Positions 21,947 to 33,671 of a stretch of 64,000 bases of DNA are shown one piece after another. The notes below the pieces were generated by a model. The model did not search any database. It was not told the origin of the DNA and saw nothing but the letters and a program-made list of their open reading frames with translations. The stretch comes from Malus domestica (Eukaryota; Streptophyta; Magnoliopsida; Rosales; Rosaceae). The stretch is taken from assembly GCF_042453785.1 (NCBI RefSeq), contig NC_091675.1:54660501-54724500 (forward strand), in the 5' to 3' direction. Numbering within the stretch: the first letter of the stretch is position 1; every line of letters begins with the position of its first letter. The position numbers and the translations under genes were made by a program.

Positions 21947-22224
21947 TTATTGTACTTATCTTTTGTTACAATGAGTATATATAGGATCTAAAGTTCATTG
22001 ATCAGATCAGAACCTGCAGTTTCTTGATCCTCATCATATAAAAATGATTGGACCTGAAGTTCCATCACGCAAAAAGATTAGGTATGAAGTCCCTTGATCC
22101 TGAAGATCAAGACATGAAGTTCCTAGATGAGTACCGTAAGTTTGAAGTGCCGCAGTGCCTTAACTTAATTGTAATAAAAGCCATAAGAGTCTCAGTTTAC
22201 AGACTATTAAATAAGGACAAGAAG

Positions 22225-22720
22225 TTCCTTATGTCCATACTCAAAATGGTTTAGCAGAAGCCTTTATTAAGCGAATGAAATTGATTTCCCGCGCTCTGCT
22301 CATGAAAACGAAATTGCCAATTTTCTACATGGGAACATGTAAACTTTACATGATGCATTATTAATTCGGTTGAGACATGTTACCAACCATCAATACTTCT
22401 TAGTACAACTCATGTTTGGGAACCAGCCAAGCATTATACATCTACGAGTTTTTGGTTGTGTTATCTATGTGCCTATTACACTGCCACAACGTACTGAAAT
22501 GAGACATCATCGCTGATTGGGTATTGATGTTGAACACTATCTATCATTCAATATTTGGAACCCTTGACTGGGGATATGTCTACCGCATGATTTACGGACT
22601 ATGATTTTGATAAGACAGTTTTCCCGCCATTAGGGGGAGAAAATAACATCGTTCCAGAAGAACGATGAGAAAATATCATTCCAGAAGAATGATGAGAAAC
22701 GACCGTTCCAGAAGAACGAA
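22225..22720 (+). pseudogene. Copia integrase C-terminal remnant
   Basis: Pieces in shifting frames resemble the copia integrase end: NGLAEAFIKRM, LLMKTKLP, a YEFLVVLSMCLL-type shift of the usual HLRVFGC block, GTLDWG, and DSFPAIRGR. Frame changes and stops occur every few dozen codons. Gag, protease and most of integrase are missing upstream. Confidence 0.7.
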
Positions 22721-23239
22721 GATAATTTGTCTTATTCACGAAACAAACAATGAGAAAATGAAATTGAAATAATTGAATGATGCAACGAAAGTGATGAAAT
22801 CACATATACTTACTGCAAATGTGCCTATAAGAATTGATGTCCCTGTTGGACAAAATAATGAGACAGTAAATGATTTATCTATTGCACGCCTGAAGCGTGG
22901 CAGATTTTTAGACTCAAAAGGTTCAGTTATTCGAAAGAAGAATAATATGGCACTACTGAACTATTGCATTCCCGAAGCATAACTGTTGCATGCCAGAAGC
23001 ATGACAGTCGCCGCATGGATACACGTCCCAGATAGGACAATCCACAGACATAGGAATATTGATGTCTCATGCATGTAGCATGATAGACGTATAGGTTCCA
23101 AAGACTCAACTCCCGGAAGTGGAGATTAAAATCCAAGCTCTATAATGCTCAAGAGGAGGTTATGATCCACATTCTCTAAATTATGACTATCCTGGAAGAG
23201 ATAGCGTCATGCCCTTGAAGAGGCAATGGATATCCAAAG

Positions 23240-24162
23240 AAATGAAAAGTTTTTATGCATGCGCGTGCACATGAGAATATGGGATCACGGATTGATGATA
23301 ACCAATGGTAATTTTGGTTTTTACAAGTAGCTACTAAATTCATCAATGAGCTGTGTTAATATTGAGTCACGTTCTTTTGTTCGTCGACAAAAGAAAAATT
23401 ATTGGCCAAAATGGAGAAAGGCAATTCCATTACAATTTTGTAAGAACGTGGGCAAATGAACCTATATATATTTGAATACAATACAAATAGCCAAAAGATG
23501 TTGAACCAAGGAGGTTACATATCGGCATTTGTAATACACTCACATAATATGACACAAGGTTACTAATTGAAACCTGAAATTATACTCTTGTAAACGAGTT
23601 CATATAAATGGAGAATAATATACGAAGGGTTGTGAGTCGCCCACATCATATCTCCATAAGTAAATCCCTCAAGTATACATGGGAGCAAATTGCTCTGTAT
23701 AAATTCCAAAGGAAAATGTGTCATGAAGTGTAGAAAATCCTTGAAGGATTCAAATTGCTTGAAGTAAGCCCCTGAAGGGTAAAGCATAAAATATATACTC
23801 AATATCAATGGATGATATAAATTGCCTTAGTGAGTACTATCATTATGATATTGTTGCAACATACTAAAATCTCTTGCAAGAGTCAATGACATTAAATTAG
23901 AACTCTTGAAGAGTTGATGATATTAAATTGGGACTCCTGAAGAGTCTAGAAAAATTATAAAGTGTTGAAGGAATTATTGTCTCGAGCTGCAGATTGAACA
24001 ATCTACCAACACGAACCTTATCCATGATATTTATGATATTAAAAGAACCATATGGATTGAAGATTATGAGTTGAATGCTCATATGATGAAGACACTAAGA
24101 ATAATCATTTATCTTCGTGAGGGTAAAGATAAATTAATACTTGGTCCAGAAGTACCACATCT
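23240..24162 (+). pseudogene. Copia reverse transcriptase scraps
   Basis: Short fragments in several frames, among them a VATKFINELC-like segment and HMMKTLRIIIYLREGKDKLILG just before 24160, fit the copia region between integrase and RNase H. No catalytic YVDD remains. The sequence stops where the nested element begins. Confidence 0.55.
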
Positions 24163-26130
24163 TAGTGAAGTATATGCTTTATTGTATTTGGCACAATACA
24201 TTGAATGAAATAAAGCTTATTTATTAATATCTCCAAGAAATTACAGATATGTACATACACATGAGTTAAAACAAACAAACAGGATGGAGCCTTCACAAAG
24301 GTTGCTCATGTGAAGCCTCAGTACTCGGAAGTACCCCAGAAGGGGGAGGCACTGGAGATTGATCATGTGGCACCCCAGTACTTAGCAAAACACCAGAAGG
24401 GGAAGGCATCAGTTGCTTTCGGAATCTAGCAACGAACCTCTGGTGATCACTTTGAATCCGACTTTCAGATTCCTGCAGTTGGTCGAGCTTTCTTTTCATG
24501 CTCGTAGAGTAACTATTTGCAAGCACGTGTAACACCCTATTCTCGTGCTTGAGCCCTCTGATCTCTTGTTTAAGACTTGCCATCTCCGCCATCAATGATT
24601 TAACTTCGTGAGTTTGAGCAAGTAGGCGTTGGCCCATATTGGAAACAGAGCCAGCACACTGAACACTGAGAGCCAAGGAGTCTTGAACGGCCGACTCTTC
24701 AGACCGTTCTGAAAGGATCTTGTTATCCCTTGGAGTGAGAAGATTCCTAGCTACCACAGTAGCGGTTATGTTATTCTTCATCACAGAGTCCCCAACCGTA
24801 AGAGGACCATTAGAAGATAAGAAGGACGGGCGCCATATATTATCATGACGCTGCTCGTCTGTATCACTCCTAAGACTCAAATCTAAGCAAATGTTAGATG
24901 GGCAAGTCATTTTTCAGAAATGATGAAGGAAAAACAGAGGTCAAATAAAATTTCAGAAGTGCAAGAAGGTGGAAATTTCTCAGGCAGCAACTTTCTGAGC
25001 ATACTCTTGAACGCAATTGATGTCTCTATAAAAGAAGATGCAACAAAGCCGCTTGTTCAAAGATCGAAGCGACACGGCTCTCCGAATTTCAAAAAGCCAG
25101 ATTTTCCTGAATAAAGTTCGTTGGCAGTTTTCAGACGTAATCCCAGCTTTTCAGATGTCGCGTGCAATTTTGTCAAAGATCTCTGACAAAGTTGAAAACG
25201 CGTAAATCTTACTGTTCTATTTACACCACAGTTGCTGACAAGAGTAAAAGCACAGCACCACTACTTGCTATTGAGAAATCTCTATATATGTCGACCTCTG
25301 TTCTCCATAACAAGGCAAACCTGCAACACTGCAAGAATACCTAACTCTTCCTCATCTCCGAGAATGCATCTTCAACATAGCATCTCGAAATACTCAGTTT
25401 TCTTCCTCTCCGAAAATACCTCTTCAAACATGTCACACCAGAGCAAGATTATCACATATCTTCAGGGACCAGAGCAAGATTATCTCATATCATGCAATCT
25501 CCCTGTCATTTCCTTTGTCCTTGTTCTTGCCTGCAAAGACAAAGATCAAGAAAGCAATATGTCGGAACCTCCACTCAAACTCCCGGTAAGGAACCGACTG
25601 CCTGGAACCTTTCCTGATTGCTTACCTAGTATTGCTCTCGAGTAGTCATCTTCAACGGTTGGAGCTGGGTCTCCAGTCACTAAGAAGTGATGAACCATTC
25701 AAATGCAAGGGTTTGCATTCGTCTCCTGCATCAGGGGACAAATCCTACAAGAGAAGATGCCACACATGTAGGGGAAAAACAGGGAAAATACCACTTAAGC
25801 AAGGGGAGCAAGTAAGACAAGTGAAAATGATACATTGAAGCATGTGGAGACAAGCATAACAAACACGTGCTGATTCATCCCCGACAAAACCGAAGATCAT
25901 TTGCCACATGAAGCTCTTAACGGTACAATTTCATGTAAGATCAAGCCTCGAAGTCCTTGAAGAAATCACAAGTCTGATTCAAGATCAAGTGTCCACCACT
26001 TTTGAATCAAATTCCGCTCCAGAGCAAAGGAGTAAATTCAGACCTTTGGATGCAAGTCTAGCAGAAAGTCCTCTAGCCCAGTTCAAGAAAAAGCCTGTGG
26101 AAAGTTAACAACAAGTAAAGCAAATCTTTC
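24163..26130 (-). mobile_element. Non-autonomous LTR-type element, copy 2, nested in copia
   Basis: In reverse complement this matches the element at 7017-10620. It covers the 3' flank of the ORF (24163-24292), the coiled-coil ORF (24293-24910), the middle with CTTGCAGG..CTGCCTG-type blocks (25400-25880), and the CAAGATCAAG repeat region (25905-26110) that matches 62900-63550. The limits are approximate. It lies inside the copia element and therefore entered it before, or together with, the last copia insertion. Confidence 0.75.
24293..24910 (-). CDS. Conserved coiled-coil protein of a non-autonomous retroelement (copy 2)
   Basis: ATG at 24910 opens 205 residues. The first 20 differ from the copy at 9704, but DNIWRPSF, GPLTVGDSVMKN, ARNLLTPRDN, DSLALSVQCAGSVSNMGQRL, ASLKQEIRGLKHEN, SMKRKLDQLQES and DHQRFVARF follow in the same order. 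A Pro/Ser tail with PSPSGVLLSTG repeats comes last. The frame is open throughout while the host copia around it is broken. A leucine/charged heptad-like stretch (about residues 85-145) suggests a coiled coil. Function is unknown; no gag zinc knuckle is present. Confidence 0.6.
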   Translation of the reverse strand: MTCPSNICLDLSLRSDTDEQRHDNIWRPSFLSSNGPLTVGDSVMKNNITATVVARNLLTPRDNKILSERSEESAVQDSLALSVQCAGSVSNMGQRLLAQTHEVKSLMAEMASLKQEIRGLKHENRVLHVLANSYSTSMKRKLDQLQESESRIQSDHQRFVARFRKQLMPSPSGVLLSTGVPHDQSPVPPPSGVLPSTEASHEQPL

Positions 26131-26282
26131 AGCAACTCTTCTTACTAAGAGACTAAAGCAGAACAATCAACGATCAACCTAAATGATTTGAAATCAGTAG
26201 GAGATACTCATCAGGGGGAGCATCCAAGACAGATCAAGATTTTAACGAGTCAATCGAAGACTTGTGGCCATCCAAGGGGGAG

Positions 26283-26681
26283 TGTTGTAAATATTATGTG
26301 GATGGTCCACATGAATAGTTTGTTACTATTTATGCACAGTATTTTCACTATTCATTTGTGGAAAATTTGTAAAGTGAATAGTGCTTTCTTTTGTTTATAT
26401 AAAGGAAGAAGATGAGATGAAGTGAGGAGGGTTCACGGGAGAGAAAAGGAAAAGGAAGAAAGGAAGAGAGAGAGAGGAAAGAAGAGGAAGAGAGGAAAAA
26501 GAGGAAGATGAGGGGGAGATAATAAAGAGAGTTATCTTTGTACTCCTATTATTTCAAATTATAATGAAAGCACCACTGCTGCCCCGAGGACGTACTCCAG
26601 TCACACTGACTGTAGAGGAACCTCGTAAATTTTGTGTCTTGTTTCATTTATTCCACTGCACCCACAATCGATTTTACAACA
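26283..26681 (+). repeat. 3' LTR of the 20418 copia element
   Basis: It is 399 bp and nearly identical to the 5' LTR. The target duplication TATCG follows at 26682-26686. Confidence 0.93.
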
Positions 26682-26819
26682 TATCGTTAATTTTCTTTCT
26701 TTAAAGGAGAAACAAACCCAAAATTATTTCACCTTCAATCGGCAGTGTAAACCCAAGCAAACAAGAAAATAACAACATGCACGTCAAAACATGAAAATAA
26801 ATCAAACCCTTAGAAACGC

Positions 26820-27400
26820 AACGGACAGAACGTAAGGCAATGTTGTGGAATGGAAAGGCTCTGGAGCCTTTGGAAATGCACTGTAAAGTGCAGACTTGGC
26901 TACATGAATTCCATAAGTCACTGGGCAGCCATGGAAGCAGCCAGAAAATGGGTGGATTAAAAGTAATTTTGATGCGGCATGGGATGAACAGTTATAGATT
27001 GGAGGAGTGAGGGTAGTGATACGGAACGACAAAGGGGAATTCATGGCTGCAGTAGCAATGAGAGTTGAGGGAATTGGTTCTCCATTGTTGGCGGAGATTA
27101 TGGTAGCAAGGGAAGCAGTGATTTTTTCTCAACACTAGCAGACTACAGACGTGGAAGTTGAAGGGGATGCTCTGATGGTGACCACGACACTTCAACATGA
27201 AAGCCTAAAGGATTCATCTCCTTTTGGGCACATTATTGCAAATACTAGACAGATTTTAAGTGGTTTTTCTCAATGCAAGGTTACCTTTGACCGATGCTCG
27301 ACGAACAAGATGGCACATAGGTTGGCTAGATTGGGTTTAGCCCTTGATACTCCGGTAGCTTGGTTTGAGGAACCTTTTGATGTAATAATAGAACTTTACC
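26820..27400 (+). pseudogene. RNase H-like (RVT_3) domain remnant
   Basis: One frame reads NGWIKSNFDAAWDEQL, stop, GGVRVVIRNDKGEFMAAVAM, LLAEIMVAREAVIF, stop, then VEVEGDALMVTTTL, DRCSTNKMAHRLARLGL. This is the plant RVT_3-type RNase H fold (D..G..R...G, AE..A, D, N..AH..A), often found in LINE remnants and small plant proteins. Two in-frame stops break it. It joins a copia polyprotein directly at about 27400. Confidence 0.75.
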
Positions 27401-30400
27401 CACTGGTTCTCTTGCCACGGTCACCCACATTGGACAATTTGTCTTCTCTCCCAACCTTGTGCTTGATAATGTTTTGTGTGTCCCATTTTTCAAATTAAAT
27501 TTGATATCCATTAGCAAGCTCGCACATGATTCCCTCTATATTACCATATTCCTACAACAATTTTGTGTTATACAGGACCTACGCTTGGGGAAGATGATTG
27601 GGACAAGAATTGAACGGGATGGACTATACTATCTTGATCCACCAAAGAAAGGAACATGCAACACCATTCAAACATCTAACCATCATCTTTGGAATCAACG
27701 CCTAGGACATCCATCACAAACTGTTTCCATGTTATTTCCTTTTTTTCAACACAAATCTTGTGATTCTAATAAATGTGTCATTTGCCCATTAGCCAAGCAA
27801 ACAAGAGCACCATTTTCATTGAGTTCCATATCCACTAAATCACGTTTTGAATTGATATATGTTGATATCTAGGGGGTATCATGTTCCTTCTCTTTCTGGT
27901 GCAAAATACTTTCTCACTATTGTTGATGATTACACCAGGAGCACATGGATTTATTTGATGAAACACAAATCTAACACACAATAGCTCATTGTACAATTTG
28001 TCCATTTGGTCGAAACCCAATTCACTACCAAGGTTAAAATGATTCGAAGTGACAATGGTCCCGAATTCAAACTTGACAATTTTTATGCCAAACAAGGTAT
28101 CATTCATCAAACTAGTTGTGTGAACACCATAACAAAATGGTGTTGCTGAACGTAAACATCGACATCTATTAAATGTTGCCAGAGCCCTCCTCTTTCAAGC
28201 CAACATGCCAAAATGTTTTTGGGGGGACGCCATCCTTGCTTCAGCCTATCTTATTAATCGCACACCCACACCCCTTCTTCAAGGAAACACACCTTATGAA
28301 AAGTTGTTCCAGAAAGCACCCACTTACTCACACTTACGAGTGTTTGGTTGTTTGCGTTTTGCTTGCACTCACGCACACAAACCTTCAAAATTTGTTCCTC
28401 GTGCTCATCGCTATGTCTTTCTTGGCTATCCATATGGTAAAAAGGGCTATCGATTATTTGACCTTCAACTTAACAAAGTTTTTGTCTCACATGGACGTGA
28501 TCTTTTTCGAAGAACAATTTCCTTATCACTCAAACATTTCCACTGCTAATCCACAGTCCTTCACTCTAACCAACTCATTGTCACAATTTTATATGGACTA
28601 TTTTCCTGCTCTATCTCATACGCCACACGACTCCCCCGACCATGACTCTACCCTTTCTCCTATCAACTCCCCACCCTTAGACACCCCACCTTCACCTTCC
28701 CCACCCTCAGATATCCCCGCGTCTTCCCCGTCCCCAGCCACTCCAACCTTAACCCTACCTTCTCCATCCACACCACAAACAGCCTCGCCAACTCCACCCC
28801 GCCGTGGAACACGACCTACCAAACCTTCTACCTTTTTGCAGAACTTTCATGTCGAGGTCTCTTTCCTGTCCAGGCCTGCTCCTACATCTTCTACGAACGT
28901 GGTCCAGTCCTCGTCATGTACTTCCCATCATCTCTCCACTTATTTATCCTATGATCGGCTCTCACTTCACCATAAAGCATATACCACTAATCTCACCCTC
29001 CTCAAAGAACCAACAAGCTTTTTGCAGGCTGTCTGAGATCCAAACTGGCGTGATGCCATGCAACATGAAATTGCTGCTCTTCAAGCCAATCATACCTGGA
29101 CACTCGTGCCTTTGTCGCTGCATAAACGTCCCATTGGATGTAAATGGGTTTACAAGATTAAGCTTAAACCTGATGGCACTATCGAACGGTACAAGGCACG
29201 CCTCATTGCCAAAGGTTACAGTCAAATTGAAGGTGTTGATTACCGCGAAACCTTTGCTCCGGTGGCTAAGTTAACCACAGTTCGCGTGTTTCTTCTTGTT
29301 GCCGTTGTGCAAGGTTGGTACCTCCATCAACTGGATGTGAACAATGCCTTCTTAAATGGTGATCTCGAAGAAGATGTCTACATGACCTTGCCTCCTGGTT
29401 TCGGACGAAAGGGGGAGACTCGAGTTTGCAAGTTAAATAAATTTATGTACGGTTTAAAGCAAGCTTCGAGGAAATGGTTCATTAAGTTATCCAATGCTCT
29501 CAAGGCCGCTGGATTTCATCAATCATGGTCCGACTATTCATTATTCGTCCGAAGTCGTCATGGTAACTTCATTGCTTTATTAGTCTATGTCGATGATGTG
29601 ATATTAGCAGGGAATAATTTGCATGAAATTGAAGAAACCAAGCAGTTTCTCTCTCAACGTTTCAAGCTGAAAGACTTGGGGCAACTCAAATATTTCTTGG
29701 GAATAGAAGTTGCATGTTCAAAGCGTGGAATTACTCTATGTCAACGAAAATATGCACTAGAAATATTGGATGATGTTGGGTTTCTAGGAGTTAAGCCTTC
29801 ACGGTTTCCTGTGGATCAAAATTTGTCTCTCACACAAATGGAAGGAAAGGTGTTGAATGATCCTTCATCATATAGACGGCTTGTGGGCAGGTTGATATAC
29901 TTGACCATAACAAGGCTTGACTTGGCTTATGCTGTTCACATGCTAAGTCAGTTCATGGAGAAACCTCGGCAACCACATTTTGAGGCTGCACACAAGGTCC
30001 TCAAGTACATTAAACAAGCACCTGGACAAGGAATTTTTCTTCCTTCCACAAGTTCATTGCAATTACAAGCATTTTGTGATGCTGATTGGGCTAGATGTAG
30101 AGATACTAGAAGGTCGATAACGAGGTACTGTATTTTGCTTGGTCAAGCACCTATTTCCTAGAAAACTAAGAAACAAACAACTATATCCTGTTCTAGTGTA
30201 GAGGCTGAATACCGTTCTATGGCCATCACATGCTGTGAAATCATATGGCTGAAGAATATTTTGAAGGATCTAAGAGTGAATCATCCATGACCAGTCAAGG
30301 TATTTTGTGATAATCAAGCGGCATTACACATCGCTTCCAATCCTGTTTTTCATGAACAAACGAAGCATATAGAGATTGATTGTCACCTAGTACGAGAAAA

Positions 30401-30547
30401 GATTCAAGAAGGAATGATACGCACGGCTTACATAAGGACAAGTGATCAACTAGCTGATATATTCACCAAGCCATTGAGTTCAACGCAGTTCGAAGTCTTA
30501 CTTAGCAAGTTGGGTGTCATTAACATACACTCCAACTTGAGGGGGAG
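27401..30547 (+). pseudogene. Copia polyprotein, 5'-truncated (integrase, RT, RNase H)
   Basis: After the junction, DNVLCVPFFKLNLISISKL, HHLWNQRLGHPS and CVICPLAKQTRAPF mark GAG-pre-integrase. The integrase core (IVDDYTRSTWIYL, IRSDNGPEF) is broken by a stop near 27872 and by frameshifts near 28130. The integrase end [18 protein letters not shown] runs 28205-28549. A Pro/Ser-rich linker leads to RT in a 367-codon open frame (29058-30161) with [18 protein letters not shown] and the catalytic YVDDVILAG. RNase H continues to about 30540 ([33 protein letters not shown]) with two stops. A TTGAGGGGGAG polypurine tract precedes the 3' LTR. The 5' LTR and gag are absent. Confidence 0.92.
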
Positions 30548-30775
30548 TGTTAAGGAAGATATCTCTATTAATTAGTCAATATTGTAAATTGATATTGTAG
30601 TTATTTACTTCCTTATTTAGCTTCTGATCAAGCCTTGTTTATAGGCGATAGTTTAGGATCCTATTGATTGTATATCATTGTATAAGGCAGTAAACCTGTT
30701 TTGAATGATATATCGAAAATCATAATCCCTTTCTATGCTTCTTATGAGTAACTTCACTCAAAAAGCCATTTTTCC
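30548..30775 (+). repeat. 3' LTR of the truncated copia element
   Basis: It starts TGTTAAGGAAGATATC directly after the polypurine tract. The right end is uncertain because no 5' LTR is present; a CA near 30775 is the best guess. Confidence 0.6.
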
Positions 30776-31475
30776 ATATCTCAGAAAATTGAAATTTCAG
30801 ACAGTATTGCACAGACACACAAACCTGCATATGTTTAACCATAAAGCAAGCATATGCCTAACAAAATTACCCAAATGAAAGATCGTACGTTTTACAACTT
30901 TTGGGGGCATGTGGCTAGGTCATGGTGCAGGTGGAGCGTGCTGGAACCCAGTCCTTCAAAATAAATATACGAAATTGGACGTCAAATTATAAACAAAGAT
31001 GAGCAAAAAAATTGTGTACTCAATTACACTTACACAAGTCACACTAAAACTAAGATTATTCATCTATACTTTCAAATAATTTATAGTATTCTCGAGTATT
31101 GAATGCTCCGTCACGTAGAGCTTTTAAATTTAATCCAATAATTGTAAAAAATAATGAACAGTCTTTAGATTACATCTAAAGAGTTTAAGTGACAGATTAT
31201 TCAGTATTCTTAACTTTAGGGAGTGTTCTTAACTTTAGGGTTTAGGGTAACCCTAACCCTATACTTTTGCTCAGTTTTATTTTAAGACCACACGTGTTAA
31301 GAGTCACAAAACTCTTAAAATACGCAATAAAAATTGATAGCCATTAAACTTTTAGAAAATCAAAGTAAAAAGTCAAATTATTACCTGTCATAGAATTGTA
31401 ATCAAAACATAAATCAGCAGCAATTTGATCTGAAAAAGACCTGAAAAATTTACAACAAACAAATTTAACCAAATG
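30776..31475. other. Unassigned spacer with short telomere-like palindrome
   Basis: No gene was found. At 31234-31263 two TTTAGGG units are followed head-to-head by CCCTAACCCTA. The rest is A+T-rich. Confidence 0.5.
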
Positions 31476-31493
31476 TTTAAAATTGTAAGATAT

Positions 31494-32134
31494 TATCCAC
31501 ACTAATGACCGGAGCAATCTAGCGAAGATCACAAAAAGCGACCGTTTTCGTTACCTAGGATCTATCTTGCAAGAGAACGGAGAATTAGATGGAGATCTCA
31601 ACCATAGAATACGAGCTGGATGGAAAGAGTGCATCCGGCGTGTTGTGTGACCGTCGTAGGCCATTGAAGCTCAAGGGAAAATTTTATAGGACGGCAATAA
31701 GGCCAGCGATGTTGTATGGCAGAGAATGTTGGGTGGTGAAGCATCAACACGTACACAAAATGGGTGTAGCGGAGATGAGGATGCTTCGTGGGATGTGTGG
31801 GCACACGAGAAAGGATAAGATTGGGAATGAGGATATCCGAGGTAAAGTAGGAGTAGCCGAAATTGTAGGAAAGATGAGAGAAAATCGGCTCTGGTGATTT
31901 GGACATGTGCAAAGAAGGCCGACTGACGCTCCGGTTCGAAGATGTGACTACGGGACAGAGGTTCAGGGCCGAAGGGGTAGAGGAAGACCTAGGAAAACTT
32001 TGGAAGAGACTCTAAGAAAAGACTTAGAGTACTTGGATCTAACGGAGGACATGACACAAAACCGAGCGCAATGGCGTTCTAGGATTCATATAGCCGACCC
32101 CACTTAGTGGGAAAAGGCTTTGTTGTTGTTGTTG
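31494..32134 (+). mobile_element. RTE-type LINE derivative, copy 3, with 18-bp TSD
   Basis: This plus-strand copy encodes [10 protein letters not shown].., [36 protein letters not shown] and [18 protein letters not shown], then ends CCACTTAGTGGGAAAAGGC with five TTG units. The 18-bp word TTTAAAATTGTAAGATAT is duplicated exactly at 31476-31493 and 32135-32152, marking both ends. A deletion after LDGDLNHR and a stop (CTCTGGTGA) near 31895 break the frame. Its first 40 bases are not LINE coding sequence but match the 5' edge of the copy at 6350. Confidence 0.95.
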
Positions 32135-32152
32135 TTTAAAATTGTAAGATAT

Positions 32153-33007
32153 AAGAATAATAACAACTTTATAAACTACGGATCTTAAGCATCTCTAATG
32201 GAGTAGGTAAATGAGTAGCTAAATTTCTTTTGATGAGCCATCCAGGCAAAATCTGGAGTAGTCAATTGAGTAAGCAAACTTTGCCTACTCCTTTAGAGTA
32301 GACAACATTGGAGAGATGTTTTAGTGTAGCAGGAATTCGCCAAGTACATCAAATGTCCTGATTGCATTGAAGAAGAAAATTTTGACAATTTATATTATGA
32401 AACTTGATGTACCGGAACGTATTTCGGTACACTAAAATACTTCTCGCAACATTGCTTACTTTTATATGTGTAGGCAAAACTAGAACTCAAATATATATTT
32501 ATAATAAAGTATTCTATGTGAGGGGAAGATGCCAGAAAAGATACAAGTGAATATCAAATGTGAAAGACAATAATAAAATAAAACTTTGCCTATTTAGTTT
32601 GCTTATCCTATAGGACTGACATAATATTTTATGAGGCAATTTACTAAGCAACTTGCCATGTCAATTACTATGGTAAATTTTTACCAATTACTTTTGCTTA
32701 CACCATTAAAAATGATTATGGGGCATCGGATACCTGGAAGGTTCAAACCCGAACCAGATGTTGTGGGGGGTTGTGGACTTAGTGAGGGAGCCATTGGTGG
32801 ACAAGCAGTGAAATCGTTTGTGCCTGAAAAATAAAAACACAAAACAGTAAGAAAAAAAACACCCAAACTCTAGAAACTTGACCTCAGAATCAGCTTTTGC
32901 ACCACCAAATTCAAGAAAGAAAAAAAGTTGAGAGATTTAATTAGTACATTCAAGAAAAATAATAAATAATAAATAATAAATAATAAATAATAACGATCAA
33001 ATATTAC
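32153..33007. other. Unassigned, with AATAAAT microsatellite
   Basis: No intact gene. A seven-base AATAAAT repeat lies at about 32959-32993. From 32870 the sequence is paralogous to 47515 onward and marks the left edge of the duplicated beta-glucosidase block. Confidence 0.5.
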
Positions 33008-33096
33008 CTTGGTGGTGGTGGTTCAACGGAGAAAAGATGGTTGTGGGGTTTAGCTAGGAAGAGGAGGTCGTGTCTGGTGGTGGTGATCAGTGGCAT
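33008..33096 (-). CDS. Hypothetical first exon, paralogous to 47632-47735
   Basis: ATG at 33096 opens MPLITTTRHDLLFLAKPH and continues NHLFSVEPPPPR to a GT donor at 33007. The paralogue at 47632-47735 has the same start, a 15-bp (in-frame) length difference and the same donor. Conserved coding phase suggests a real or recently real exon. The next exon is not established and no family is recognised. Confidence 0.3.
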
Positions 33097-33150
33097 TAGA
33101 TGAAGTGTTGCATACAGAGATTGTGTGAGCTTGTTTACCTACCCTGTATA

Positions 33151-33663
33151 CAAGGTTCTAAAAGACGCTAAGCGATAGTCAGACGACAGGTTGGGGTCTA
33201 GTGCCTAGGCTCATAGGCGGGGCTTAGGTGGGTGCCTAGACGGATTTAAGTAAATTTGTTATATTTCATATTAATAAATGTCTGTTTATACTTAAAAATA
33301 TATATAATTATATCATAAATTACAAAATAGAATGACATATATATTATAAAGTACTGAAACATAATGAAAACATGGGGAACAAGCGTATAATGTGTGCTCA
33401 TTTAAGTATTCAACAAGTCTCTTACAATTTATTTAAAAAAATGCAAAATGAAAGTTATTTATTTTCTGTCTAAGTGAGTTGCAACCTAGGCGGGTGTCTA
33501 GGTGAGTTTGGACGGGTTAGGCGGTTGCCTAGGAGGTCTAGACGGGTGCCTAAGCAGGACGATGTCCAACGCCTAGGCATTAGACGGACGATGTCCAACG
33601 CCTAGGAGCTAGACGGACAATGTCCAACCGCCTAGGCGCTAGACGGAGATTTTTAGAACAGTG
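33151..33663. mobile_element. hAT-type MITE, 513 bp, with 8-bp TSD
   Basis: The ends CAAGGTTCTAAAAGACGCTA and, in reverse complement, CACTGTTCTAAAAATCTCCG form inverted repeats. CCTGTATA (33143-33150) and CCTATATA (33664-33671) form an 8-bp target duplication with one change. Subterminal GCCTAGGCG / CTAGACGG words repeat many times near the right end. The paralogous site near 47775 (TCCCCTTTATAAC) lacks the element. Confidence 0.88.
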
Positions 33664-33671
33664 CCTATATA

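Larger units (their letters stand above)
20418..26681 (+). mobile_element. Copia-type LTR retrotransposon, full length by LTRs, coding-dead
   Basis: LTRs at 20418-20818 and 26283-26681 both begin TGTTGTAAATATT and end TTTTACAACA, and TATCG is duplicated on both sides (20413-20417, 26682-26686). CGTTATCAGCACGAG follows the 5' LTR as a primer-binding-type site, and AAGGGGGAG precedes the 3' LTR as a polypurine tract. The LTRs differ by about three substitutions and a GA indel in 400 bp, so the insertion is recent. Inside, only scraps of integrase and reverse transcriptase remain, full of stops, and a foreign element sits at about 24163-26130. It must have moved in trans or been copied after decay. 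Confidence 0.92.

Noticed and set aside
28616..28822. Gly/Glu-rich minus-strand frame
   Set aside because: It is the antisense of the Pro/Ser-rich copia linker.
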